This document shows positions 1-8,026 of a stretch of DNA of 64,000 bases, piece after piece. Origin of the DNA: Mucilaginibacter lappiensis (GTDB lineage: Bacteria; Bacteroidota; Bacteroidia; Sphingobacteriales; Sphingobacteriaceae); assembly GCF_900155965.1 (NCBI RefSeq), contig NZ_FTMG01000007.1:186001-250000 (forward strand), in the 5' to 3' direction. Each line of letters begins with the position of its first letter. Position 1 is the first letter of the stretch. Position numbers and translations under genes: made by a program. The notes under the pieces were generated by a model. The model saw nothing but the letters and a program-made list of their open reading frames with translations, had not been told where the DNA came from and did not search any database.

Positions 1-1258
1 TATTAATAGCCTTAATAAACTCGTTAGCTACAACGGCATAACCACGTGGAGTTAGGTGCACCCCATCCAACGAAAATATACCGCCGCTGATATAGGCCGA
101 ACTCAGGTTCACCCCATCAACAACTAATCCATTGGCTTTTACATTATTTAAGAAAGCATAAGCATCAAAAACGGCCAGTCCTTTTGCCGAAGCAGCGGCT
201 TTAATGGTTGCATTGTAAGAGTTTACATAATCCTGTGTCATCGCTACTTCGCCCTGGTCAAGAACATATTTATCATCAATTGGCGTATAAGGGGTTAAAC
301 CGTATGGAAGAGGCCCAACAGGTGTATTTACAGGTTGCCCGATCATACTGGTTGGAAAAGTAAGAACGATCAAGTCGGCTGCTGTAGCTACTCTTGGCGA
401 ATGAGAACCATCTGCATTAAGCGCATTAATGACCAAAGCCTTCGCTGCCGGATTTGCCTTTTGTACAGCGGCTAAAATGGCGCCAACCGTTACCGTATTA
501 AAATAAGGCACAGCGGTAACATCCGGAATGGTAGCCACAGCACCTTTTTGTCCGCTTTTGGTTAACTGTCCAATTGAATAATTATACAATTGCGAAAATT
601 GGGCTTTATCTGTCAACACATCGCCTGCACCACCGCTGGTAGCGTACAACAAGGCATCATTATTACCTAACCAATCTGTAAAAAACGTATAAGGTTTAGC
701 GGTTACAAAATCCAGGTAGGTTGTGGTGTTGGTTGGTGAATTACCAGGCAGCAACCGCTCAAAATAACCATTCAGATTACCATAAGGCGCATACGTAATT
801 TGCTGTAACTTAATACCCGGTACACCATAGTTATTGATATCACCGGTGTATTTGGCAAACAGAACCACGTTGCCAAATCCGGGAATTGTTATTTGATCAC
901 GTACGGCTGTAGCTGCAACCTGTTGCGTTTTAGGTGTGCCGTCAGCATTAAAACCTGTTAATATAAGGTGCCCTGAGCCATCGGCCTGATCGGTGCTAAA
1001 CAGGGGCTGGGTAAATGTACCACCACCCACTTTTTGCATTTGTGCCGCGATAATACTTGGATAGGAATTTAACTGACCTTCCAGGTATAAGCCGCCATCG
1101 GCATAGCCTGCGGTAAGCGAGTTCCCTACCGAAATGTATCTTGAAAAATCGGCCGTTCCGCGCGAAGGTGCGGGTGTATTAATACTGGTTTTACAGGCGC
1201 CAAAGCCTAATAAACCCGTAACTAAAAATATATGTAAATATGATCTGTAAGTTTTCAT
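1..1258 (-). CDS. SGNH/GDSL-type hydrolase lipoprotein (3' end outside window)
   Basis: I translated this gene from the minus strand; it starts at ATG 1258 and runs off the left edge, so the C-terminus is missing. A lipobox ending at Cys22 (LLGFGAC) predicts an outer-membrane or surface lipoprotein. The SGNH signature is visible: block I VGNSLTAGY with Ser47 (GNSL in place of GDSL), a WLGNND block III near residue 197, and a DGVHLTPRGY block V near residue 395 carrying the catalytic Asp and His. The family hydrolyses esters of lipids or acylated sugars; the substrate here is unknown. It lies 18 bp behind fadL on the same strand, so it is probably co-transcribed with the fatty-acid porin. That suggests it releases fatty acids for FadL to import. 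The function of the pair is inferred from context. Confidence 0.85.
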   Translation of the reverse strand, partial: MKTYRSYLHIFLVTGLLGFGACKTSINTPAPSRGTADFSRYISVGNSLTAGYADGGLYLEGQLNSYPSIIAAQMQKVGGGTFTQPLFSTDQADGSGHLILTGFNADGTPKTQQVAATAVRDQITIPGFGNVVLFAKYTGDINNYGVPGIKLQQITYAPYGNLNGYFERLLPGNSPTNTTTYLDFVTAKPYTFFTDWLGNNDALLYATSGGAGDVLTDKAQFSQLYNYSIGQLTKSGQKGAVATIPDVTAVPYFNTVTVGAILAAVQKANPAAKALVINALNADGSHSPRVATAADLIVLTFPTSMIGQPVNTPVGPLPYGLTPYTPIDDKYVLDQGEVAMTQDYVNSYNATIKAAASAKGLAVFDAYAFLNNVKANGLVVDGVNLSSAYISGGIFSLDGVHLTPRGYAVVANEFIKAIN

Positions 1259-1276
1259 TTGATTAGAATTTAAATG

Positions 1277-2500
1277 TTACCAGTGATAAGCAAGCGATAA
1301 ACCGGGGATATAAACATTGGTTTTAAACGTACCCGATAACTGCGACTCGATGTTTGTTTGCGTGCGCGCATCAAGATGTTCGTACTCAAATGAAACATCC
1401 AGATCAAGATTTTTGGTTACTTTATAACCTAAACCGGCTGTTAAGTAATAACGATTAGCATCCGGCGCTTCTGGGGTAACATAGCCATCATTAACCGCTG
1501 TGGTAACATAACCACCGCCACCGCGTACAAATATTTTATCAGTGGCTTTATATTCGGCACCAGCCCGGTAACTCCATCCGTTCTTATAATTACGCGGCGA
1601 ATAGGTATCCTGTAAAGTAGGGGTGTTTTTGGCATAATCAAACCCAAGCGTTTTGTACACATCCCATTTGGTAAAGTTCACATCTACCGCAAGCGTCCAT
1701 TTGTTTGACGGCTTGTATCCTAAACCAATGGAAGATGTGGAAGGTAAAGGAAGTGTAGTTGTAAAAGTATTAGGCTGTGGGAAGCTGCTTTGTAATGAAG
1801 ATGGCACTTTGAAAATAGCGTCGCCATTTTTCACGGTGGTATTTACCTGTGAGCGATAATCAAGCCCGATGGTTAAACCAACATTGGTTTTAAAAAAGGC
1901 GCCTGCATTCCAGCCAAATCCATGACCGTTACCCTTCAATTCAGCCTGCCCATCCTGACCCGATGAATTAGACACCGGAATGGCTCTTGTCAGATCAACC
2001 GTGCCATGGTTATAAACAAAACCTGCACCCAAACTCAGGAAATCGGTTACTCTATAACTCAGCGTTGGCTGAAAATAAATGGCCTTGAGGTTAAGACTTT
2101 CGAGCGAATACTTACCTGCCCAATCTTGTCCCCAGTCGGTTAAACCACCGTATGGGGTATAAACGCCTAAACCAATTTTCCATCGGGCGTCTTTTGGCCC
2201 CCAAACACCATAAGCCGTAAATGGCGTAGCTATCTTGTTTTTGGTACGAAACTGATCTGTGGTACCGCTCGGGTTAAAGTCCGACTTAAAAAGCAGCGGG
2301 CTCATGCCGGCCTGTACATAATTTTGTGGCAGCATAGCAAGCGCGCCCGGGTTAAATAATACGGAAGCACCATCCTGCAACAAGCCGGTCCCGGTATGGC
2401 CCATACCGATTTGTTTCTGTCCGTGAAGATTAACCTGGAAACCCTGGCCAAATGCAATAGCAGGCATTATTGCAAATAGCAATAGTATAAGTTTTCTCAT
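1277..2500 (-). CDS. fadL: OmpP1/FadL-family outer-membrane fatty-acid transporter
   Basis: This 407-residue protein has a signal peptide (residues 1-18, hydrophobic core LILLLFAIMPAIAFG) and begins its mature part with GFQVNLHGQKQIGMG. That matches the N-terminal hatch of FadL, followed by the typical GASVLFNPGALA segment. The rest is alternating beta-barrel sequence ending in the aromatic residue expected by the Bam machinery (LAYHW). FadL proteins carry long-chain fatty acids or other hydrophobic compounds across the outer membrane. The gene is divergent from an AraC regulator. It has an operator copy 93 bp upstream of its start, shared with the fadE gene, which supports a fatty-acid substrate. 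Family membership is clear; substrate specificity is inferred. Confidence 0.93.
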   Translation of the reverse strand: MRKLILLLFAIMPAIAFGQGFQVNLHGQKQIGMGHTGTGLLQDGASVLFNPGALAMLPQNYVQAGMSPLLFKSDFNPSGTTDQFRTKNKIATPFTAYGVWGPKDARWKIGLGVYTPYGGLTDWGQDWAGKYSLESLNLKAIYFQPTLSYRVTDFLSLGAGFVYNHGTVDLTRAIPVSNSSGQDGQAELKGNGHGFGWNAGAFFKTNVGLTIGLDYRSQVNTTVKNGDAIFKVPSSLQSSFPQPNTFTTTLPLPSTSSIGLGYKPSNKWTLAVDVNFTKWDVYKTLGFDYAKNTPTLQDTYSPRNYKNGWSYRAGAEYKATDKIFVRGGGGYVTTAVNDGYVTPEAPDANRYYLTAGLGYKVTKNLDLDVSFEYEHLDARTQTNIESQLSGTFKTNVYIPGLSLAYHW

Positions 2501-2571
2501 GAGTAAAATATAATTGGTTTATAATATGCCGCTTGCTTTGAGAGAGAACAATACGGTATTTATTTAAAAAA

Positions 2572-2636
2572 TAAAATTAGGATGGTTTGAAAGGAAAAAA
2601 AGGGCTATAATGCGGAGGTATTGGTCAAAAAGTCGG
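2572..2636 (-). promoter_or_regulatory. Operator copy L and promoter of fadL
   Basis: A 43-bp sequence (2594-2636) recurs in inverted orientation at 3813-3855 with 40 of 43 identities; the first 28 bases are identical. Read towards fadL it contains two TCCG half-sites whose starts are exactly 21 bp apart, the spacing typical of AraC-family operators. It then has a CCCTTTTTTTC tract and, 14 bp further on, TAATTTTA (2572-2579), a plausible variant of the Bacteroidota -7 box TAnnTTTG. Confidence 0.75.
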
Positions 2637-2744
2637 AGAAAGCTTAATTCATAGTATAATTAGCACCAATACTATTAAATATTATTACCGTTTAATTAAC
2701 AATTTTCATTAATTATTAGACAATAAAATCATATCTTTCCGTAC

Positions 2745-3653
2745 ATGAATAAGAATGCCAGATATGTGAGCAAGAAGATCGCTCAGCTTAGTCTTTCCAA
2801 ATTTGCCGACCTTTATGCAGACAAGCGCGTAAGCCCTGAATTTTTTATTGCCGACGAAAAGCAGTTACTCAGTTTAAGCGAATATCCCTACCGTTCCGAC
2901 GGTTATATTATAGGCATTTGTACCCGCGGACATGCGTTGGTAGAAGCCAATTTGCAGGTTTACGATGCCAAGCCTGATGCCATGCTACTGGCCACCCCTT
3001 TTCACATCTTAAGGATCTATAACAGCAGTGATGATTTTTTATGCCGTTTCATCGTTTTCTCCAAAGCTTTTTTAACCGAAAACAATGTGAGCAGTCACTT
3101 TCTGGAGTCGTTCAGTTATTTTAAAAGTGCCTCGCTCCCGGTTATCTACCCCGATCATGAGGATGCCAAAATGCTGCTGGATATTTACCTGCTCATGCAG
3201 CAAAAACTGGAACGCGAGCATCATCCCTACCGGATGGAAATATCCAGAAGTATGTTAATCACCATGCTGTACGAGGTGGAATCTATTTACGAAAAGCAGC
3301 ATGTGATGATCAAAGGCAAGCAAACGCGCAAGCAGGAATTAAATGTATTGTTCCAGGAACTGGTTTTTCATCACTATAAAGAACACCGCAACGTGCAATA
3401 TTATGCCGATTCGCTATATGTATCGCCCAAGCACCTTACCGAAACCATTAAGGAGGTAACCGGCCGCACCGCCGGCGAATGGATAGACGATGCCGTTGTA
3501 CTCGAAGCCAAAGTATTGCTCCGCAACCATGATATCAGCATTGCCCGTGTAGCCGAAGGCATCCATTTTCCCGATCAATCATCCTTTGGCAAATACTTTA
3601 AAAAACATACCGGGATGTCTCCATCAGATTATAGGGTGGTGGCTGCACATTAA
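2745..3653 (+). CDS. AraC-family transcriptional regulator of the fatty-acid genes
   Basis: This 302-residue protein has an N-terminal sensor part (about 1-195, no recognised ligand domain) and a C-terminal AraC/XylS DNA-binding domain. The first helix-turn-helix lies around VQYYADSLYVSPKHLTETIK (about 214-233). The second lies in the segment ending SSFGKYFKKHTGMSPSDYR, the classical AraC signature. The gene stands between divergent fadL and the fadE cluster and is flanked by two inverted copies of a 43-bp operator. It is therefore the obvious candidate to bind them, perhaps in response to fatty acids or acyl-CoA. Activator versus repressor cannot be read from the sequence. The start ATG is only a few bases after a weak TATCTTTC box. 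Confidence 0.92.
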   Translation: MNKNARYVSKKIAQLSLSKFADLYADKRVSPEFFIADEKQLLSLSEYPYRSDGYIIGICTRGHALVEANLQVYDAKPDAMLLATPFHILRIYNSSDDFLCRFIVFSKAFLTENNVSSHFLESFSYFKSASLPVIYPDHEDAKMLLDIYLLMQQKLEREHHPYRMEISRSMLITMLYEVESIYEKQHVMIKGKQTRKQELNVLFQELVFHHYKEHRNVQYYADSLYVSPKHLTETIKEVTGRTAGEWIDDAVVLEAKVLLRNHDISIARVAEGIHFPDQSSFGKYFKKHTGMSPSDYRVVAAH

Positions 3654-3677
3654 TGGGGTTATTACCATTCAAAACAG

Positions 3678-3758
3678 TTTGTCATTCTGAGGAACGAAGA
3701 ATCTATTCATCGGCTTTATATACCCCATAATAGATTCTTCGTTCCTCAGAATGACAAA
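3678..3758. repeat. Bipartite inverted repeat, GAACGAAGAATC family
   Basis: Two arms of 30 nt (3678-3707 and 3729-3758) are perfect inverse complements around a 21-nt loop. The element follows the AraC stop codon by 24 bp and could act as its terminator. A solo, diverged arm of the same family is at 44498-44527. Confidence 0.9.
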
Positions 3759-3812
3759 AGAAAATTTCCGTCCTGTTAGGGTCTCTTACCACTCACCACT
3801 CCATTCCTCTTT

Positions 3813-3878
3813 CCGACTTTTTGACCAATACCTCCGCATTGCTGCCCTTTTTTTCAGCAGGCAAGGCTTCTAATTTTA
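3813..3878 (+). promoter_or_regulatory. Operator copy R and promoter of the fadE cluster
   Basis: This is the second copy of the 43-bp operator (3813-3855), oriented towards fadE just as the other copy is oriented towards fadL. The TCCG half-sites begin at 3812 and 3833, 21 bp apart. After CCCTTTTTTTC and a 15-bp gap comes TAATTTTA (3871-3878), the same box at nearly the same distance as in the fadL promoter. Transcription would start around 3885, so the leader would contain the next inverted repeat. Confidence 0.75.
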
Positions 3879-3905
3879 CTCCTGATTATAAAACCAACAA
3901 AAACA

Positions 3906-3997
3906 AGTATCAAGTAGTTAGTATCAAGTATCAAGACACTTGTGTTTATCTGAATAGCATTTAAAATCTTGATACTTGATACTAACTACTTGATACT
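3906..3997. repeat. Bipartite inverted repeat, AGTATCAAG family, in the fadE leader
   Basis: Arms 3906-3936 and 3967-3997 are perfect 31-nt inverse complements composed of AGTATCAAG-like words, with a 30-nt loop. A related copy with a homologous loop (starting CACT, ending TTTAAAA) lies at 35009-35096. Together with the preceding GAACGAAGAATC element and operator R, it fills the 358-bp gap before fadE. Confidence 0.9.
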
Positions 3998-4011
3998 AAA
4001 AACATTGAACT

Positions 4012-5808
4012 ATGAGTGAGACTGAATCAATAAAAGCCTTAAAAGGAGGTGAGTTCCTGATCAGGGAAACACAGGCTGAGAATGTTTTTATTCCGGAAGA
4101 ATGGAACGAAGAGCAATTGATGATCGCCGAAACCTGCACCAATTTTCTGGCCCAGAACGTAGCACCCAATTTAGCGCGCATTGACGAGCAGGAAGAAGGC
4201 TTAATGCCACACTTGATGGAAGAGGCCGGTGCGCTTGGTCTGTTGAGCATTTCCATTCCCGAAGAATATGGCGGCTTTGGTAAAGATTTTAAAACATCGA
4301 TGCTGGTTACCGAAAAATTGGGTGCGGGCAATTCATTTTCCGTAGCTTTTTCGGCCCATACCGGTATTGGCACCTTGCCTATTTTATATTACGGTACCGA
4401 TGCGCAGAAAGAAAAATACATCCCCAAACTGGCCAGCGGCGAGTGGAAAGGCGCCTATTGCCTTACCGAACCGGGTGCAGGCTCTGATGCCAACTCGGGC
4501 AAGGCACGTGCAAAACTTTCGGCCGATGGCAAGTATTACCTGCTCACCGGTCAAAAAATGTGGATCACCAATGCAGGCTTTGCCGATATTTTTACCGTGT
4601 TTGCCAAGATTGATAACGACGAGAACCTGAGCGCTTTTATCGTAGAAAAAGGCTTTGAAGGACTATCCCTGAATACCGAAGAACATAAAATGGGCATCAA
4701 AGGCAGCTCAACCCGCCAGGTGTTTTTTAATGACTGCAAAGTACCGGTTGAAAACCTGTTATCAGAAAGACAAAACGGCTTTAAAATAGCGGTTAACATC
4801 CTCAACCTCGGTCGTATTAAACTGGGCGGGGCTACTGTGGGTGCCAGTAAAGAAGTGATTACCTTGGCTATCCGTTATGCCAATGAGCGTGAACAGTTTG
4901 GCCGGCCAATCTCTAAATATGGCGCTATCCGCTATAAGATTGCGCAACAGGCTATCCGCACCTATGCATCTGAGTCGGCTATATACCGTGCCAGTCAGAA
5001 CATGGAGGAAGCTACCGAAATGTATGAAGCATCGGGTATGGACGCCATCCAGGCTAAATTAAAAGGTACCGAACAATTTGCGATTGAAGCGGCTATTATC
5101 AAAGTACACGCCTCCGAAACATTGGATTATGTGGTCGACGAAGGCGTGCAGATCTATGGTGGCATGGGTTACAGCGCCGAAGCGCCGATGGACCGTGCTT
5201 ATCGCGACTCACGCATCAACCGCATATTTGAGGGCACCAACGAAATTAACCGGATGCTTACTGTTGATATGATGCTGAAACGCGCCATGAAAGGCGAGCT
5301 CGACCTGATGGGCCCTGCCCAGAAAGCAGCCGGCGAACTGGTAAGTGTACCTGATTTTGGCGGCTCGGATGATGAGGGCTTGTTCACTCATGAGAAAAAA
5401 TATATCGCCAATTTCAAGAAAGCCGTTTTGATGGTAGCCGGCGCGGCAGTACAAAAGCTAATGACCCAGTTGGGTAAAGAGCAGGAAGTATTAATGTACC
5501 TGGCCGATATGTTGATAGAGCTTTACGTAAGCGAATCATTACAGTTACGTGTTGAAAAACTGGTAAGCATGAAAGGCGAAGATGCTGTTAAAGAACAACT
5601 GGATATTATGCGGGTTTACATCAATGATGCAGCCGGTAACATAGCCAAGGCAGGTCGCGAAGCTATCAATTCATTTGCCGATGGCGACGAACGCCGCATG
5701 ATGCTGATGGGTCTTAAACGCTTCACCAAAACCGAAGACATCAATACTACACAGGCCCGCAGAAATATAGCCGCCAAATTGATCGAAGAAAATAAATATT
5801 GCTATTAA
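4012..5808 (+). CDS. fadE: Acyl-CoA dehydrogenase, FadE type
   Basis: This 598-residue flavoenzyme catalyses the first beta-oxidation step, oxidising acyl-CoA to trans-2-enoyl-CoA and passing electrons to ETF. Visible hallmarks are the substrate/FAD loop CLTEPGAGSDANSG, the WITNAGFADIFTVFAK segment, the FAD-binding GYSAEAPMDRAYRD region, and RIFEGTNEINR. In the last, Glu407 matches the catalytic base of medium-chain dehydrogenases. It is about 200 residues longer than the core family, with a helical C-terminal extension as in Bacillus FadE and VLCAD-like enzymes. It heads the plus-strand fad cluster behind operator R. Chain-length preference is not visible. Confidence 0.95.
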   Translation: MSETESIKALKGGEFLIRETQAENVFIPEEWNEEQLMIAETCTNFLAQNVAPNLARIDEQEEGLMPHLMEEAGALGLLSISIPEEYGGFGKDFKTSMLVTEKLGAGNSFSVAFSAHTGIGTLPILYYGTDAQKEKYIPKLASGEWKGAYCLTEPGAGSDANSGKARAKLSADGKYYLLTGQKMWITNAGFADIFTVFAKIDNDENLSAFIVEKGFEGLSLNTEEHKMGIKGSSTRQVFFNDCKVPVENLLSERQNGFKIAVNILNLGRIKLGGATVGASKEVITLAIRYANEREQFGRPISKYGAIRYKIAQQAIRTYASESAIYRASQNMEEATEMYEASGMDAIQAKLKGTEQFAIEAAIIKVHASETLDYVVDEGVQIYGGMGYSAEAPMDRAYRDSRINRIFEGTNEINRMLTVDMMLKRAMKGELDLMGPAQKAAGELVSVPDFGGSDDEGLFTHEKKYIANFKKAVLMVAGAAVQKLMTQLGKEQEVLMYLADMLIELYVSESLQLRVEKLVSMKGEDAVKEQLDIMRVYINDAAGNIAKAGREAINSFADGDERRMMLMGLKRFTKTEDINTTQARRNIAAKLIEENKYCY

Positions 5809-5811
5809 CGA

Positions 5812-5918
5812 AAACCCCGACCTCTCCAGAGGAAAGGGAGTGCTATGCACTCGACGCTTCCCGACAAGAGGACCGAGATTCTCCCCTACCAGGCCGGTGG
5901 GGAGACTCACAGGGGCTT
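5812..5918. repeat. Diverged CTCC-GGAG family element
   Basis: The left arm (ACCCCGACCTCTCCAGAGG...) and right arm (...TGGGGAGACTCACAGGGGC) are imperfect inverse complements. The element also contains the palindrome AGTGCTATGCACT and belongs to the same family as the elements at 6797, 13377 and 58112. It is immediately followed by a second element of another family. Confidence 0.6.
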
Positions 5919-5930
5919 TTTAAGAGAGAC

Positions 5931-6013
5931 AGGAATATAAGAGTCAGGAATCAAGAAAAACTTTGAATAACTTTTGTGACCTTCTTGATTCTTGACTCTT
6001 ATCTCTTGATTCC
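5931..6013. repeat. Bipartite inverted repeat, AAGAATCAAG family
   Basis: The left arm 5931-5957 and right arm 5982-6013 are inverse complements made of words such as AAGAGTCA and GAATCAAGA. The left arm is shorter by one word. It ends 26 bp before the etfB start codon. Confidence 0.85.
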
Positions 6014-6039
6014 AAACCCGCATAACCTAAAATAAAAAC

Positions 6040-6783
6040 ATGAAGATATTAGTGTGTATAAGCCAGGTGCCGGATACCAGCACCAAAATTGTACTAAAGG
6101 ATAATAATACAGCTATTAATAACCAGGGTGTTACCTATGTAATAAACCCTTACGACGAATGGTATGCACTGGTGCGTGCCCTTGAACTGAAAGAAGCAGG
6201 AATTGCCAGCGATATACATCTGATAACCGTTGGCAAGGTCGATACCGAGCCGGTGATCCGCAAAGCGCTGGCATTAGGTGGCGATGAAGCTATACGCATT
6301 GATGCCGACAGCCATGATCCTTATGAAACAGCCAATTATATAGCCGAATATGCCAAAACAGTAGGTTACGACCTGATTCTGTGCGGCAAAGAGTCCATCG
6401 ATTATAACAACGGAGCCGTAGGCGCCATGCTGGCCGAATTGCTGGATACCGATTACATCGGCTTTGCCAGCGATATCCAGACAGATGGCAAAACCGCCAC
6501 TGTAAAACGCGAGATAGAAGGCGGCGAAGAAACAGATACCTGCAGCCTGCCCGTAGTGATCGCTTGTCAAAAAGGTGTTGCCGAAGCTCGCATCCCTAAT
6601 ATGCGCGGTATTATGGCCGCCCGTACCCGTCCGCTTAAAGTGGTTGCGCCAGCAGCTGTTAGCTCGGTAACTGAAATTTTATCCTACGAATTGCCGCCAG
6701 CTAAAGCTGGTATAAAAATGGTTAGTGCTGATAACATGGATGAGCTGGTAGAATTGCTTCATGCGGAAGCCAAGGTGATATAA
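6040..6783 (+). CDS. etfB: Electron transfer flavoprotein beta subunit
   Basis: This 247-residue protein starts MKILVCISQVPDTSTKI, the typical EtfB nucleotide-binding N-terminus. It contains ILCGKESIDYNNGAVGAMLA and IPNMRGIMAARTRPL, the conserved EtfB AMP-binding and recognition-loop regions. With EtfA it accepts electrons from FadE and other flavin dehydrogenases and delivers them to the respiratory chain through an ETF:quinone oxidoreductase, which is not in this window. It lies between fadE and etfA on the same strand, and both flanking gaps hold inverted-repeat elements. No separate promoter is visible, so it is probably part of the fad transcription unit. Confidence 0.96.
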   Translation: MKILVCISQVPDTSTKIVLKDNNTAINNQGVTYVINPYDEWYALVRALELKEAGIASDIHLITVGKVDTEPVIRKALALGGDEAIRIDADSHDPYETANYIAEYAKTVGYDLILCGKESIDYNNGAVGAMLAELLDTDYIGFASDIQTDGKTATVKREIEGGEETDTCSLPVVIACQKGVAEARIPNMRGIMAARTRPLKVVAPAAVSSVTEILSYELPPAKAGIKMVSADNMDELVELLHAEAKVI

Positions 6784-6796
6784 TTAATTATGAATT

Positions 6797-6880
6797 ACCT
6801 CACCTAAATCCTCTCCAAAGGAGAGGACTTTAAAAACAATTTTTTTAGAACCCACTCCTTTGGAGAGGGCAGGGTGAGGT
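6797..6880. repeat. Bipartite inverted repeat, CTCC-GGAG family
   Basis: Arms 6797-6831 and 6847-6880 are imperfect inverse complements, and each arm is itself near-palindromic around CTCCAAAGGAG. The element could therefore fold as one long hairpin or as two short ones. It lies between etfB and etfA. Confidence 0.85.
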
Positions 6881-6895
6881 CTAAAACCTATAAAA

Positions 6896-7873
6896 ATGTC
6901 TGTAATAGTATTGGTAGAACATACCGAAGGAAATATAAAAAAGAAGAGTTTTGAAGCTGTGCAGTATGCTGCCGGCATCGCCCAAAAAACGGGTACAACA
7001 GTAAGCGCTGTGGTATTAGGCACCCTTTCCAATAGTGAAATGGAAAGCCTGGGTCAATACGGTGCACAAAAAGTTTTACATGTGGCCGATGCCCGCCTGG
7101 ATGAGCTGCACGCCCGCGCATACACCAGCGCATTGCTGGCTGCCGCTCAGAAAGAAGGTAGTAAGATCATCATCGCTTTACATGATATCAATGGACGTGC
7201 GGTTGCGCCACGTTTATCCGCTAAATTAAAGGCAGGTTTGGTAGCAGGCGCGCTCTCTTATCCCGATCTGGATAATGGCTTCGTGATCAAAAAGGCGGTA
7301 TTCTCGGGCAAAGCATTTGCCTTTGTGAATATTACCAGCGATGTAAAAGTGATCACCCTGATGCCTAATACTTTTCAATTAAACAAAGTCGAGGGCAAAG
7401 CTACTATCGAAAAACTGGATGTAAGCTTTGGCGATAAAGATTTTGGTATTAAGGTTAAAGAGGTTAACAAGATCAAAGGTGAGATTCCGCTGGCCGATGC
7501 GCAGTTGGTGGTATCCGGTGGTCGCGGTATGAAAGGTCCTGAAAACTGGGGACTGATCGAAAGTCTTGCTAAAGAATTAGGCGCAGGTACTGCCTGCTCC
7601 CGCCCCGTGGCCGACGCGCACTGGCGCCCGCACCATGAGCATGTTGGCCAAACCGGGGGTACAGTAAGACCAAACCTGTACATAGCCGTAGGTATTTCTG
7701 GCGCTATACAACACCTGGCTGGAGTTAATGGCTCAAAAACCATAGTCGTGATTAACAAAGATCCGGAAGCGCCCTTTTTTAAAGCCGCCAACTACGGTGT
7801 GGTGGGTGATGCCATGGAGATTTTACCACGACTTACCGAAGCCGTAAAGAACTTTAAGCAAAACCAGAAGTAG
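6896..7873 (+). CDS. etfA: Electron transfer flavoprotein alpha subunit
   Basis: This 325-residue partner of EtfB binds FAD. The C-terminal FAD domain is recognised by VSGGRGMKGPENWGLIE, the CSRPVADAHW segment, the GQTGGTVRPNLYIAVGISG motif and INKDPEAPFFKAANYGVVGD. Together these match EtfA throughout, and the length is normal. A diverged second copy of its last eleven codons, including a stop, is found 30 bp downstream (7903-7935). The stop TAG at 7871 runs straight into an inverted-repeat element. Confidence 0.96.
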   Translation: MSVIVLVEHTEGNIKKKSFEAVQYAAGIAQKTGTTVSAVVLGTLSNSEMESLGQYGAQKVLHVADARLDELHARAYTSALLAAAQKEGSKIIIALHDINGRAVAPRLSAKLKAGLVAGALSYPDLDNGFVIKKAVFSGKAFAFVNITSDVKVITLMPNTFQLNKVEGKATIEKLDVSFGDKDFGIKVKEVNKIKGEIPLADAQLVVSGGRGMKGPENWGLIESLAKELGAGTACSRPVADAHWRPHHEHVGQTGGTVRPNLYIAVGISGAIQHLAGVNGSKTIVVINKDPEAPFFKAANYGVVGDAMEILPRLTEAVKNFKQNQK

Positions 7874-8016
7874 AGCTTAAGGCTTAAAGCCGAAAGCTAA
7901 AAGCCGTAAGAAATTTCAAGCAAAACCATAATTAAGAGCTGAAAGCGAAAAGCTGAAAGCTGCCAGGGGTTTAATAGGTAAAAACGCTTTAAGCTTTGTG
8001 CTTTAAGCCTTAAGCT
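7874..8016. repeat. AAGCTTAAAGC family element enclosing a copy of the etfA 3' end
   Basis: Words such as GCTTAAGG, AAAGCTGAAAGC and their complements are spread over 7874-7902, 7934-7962 and 7984-8016. Between the first two blocks, 7903-7935 repeats the last 33 nt of etfA (7841-7873) with 26 identities. The translation of the copy is AVRNFKQNHN-stop against AVKNFKQNQK-stop in the gene. Confidence 0.8.
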
Positions 8017-8026
8017 AAATAAAACG

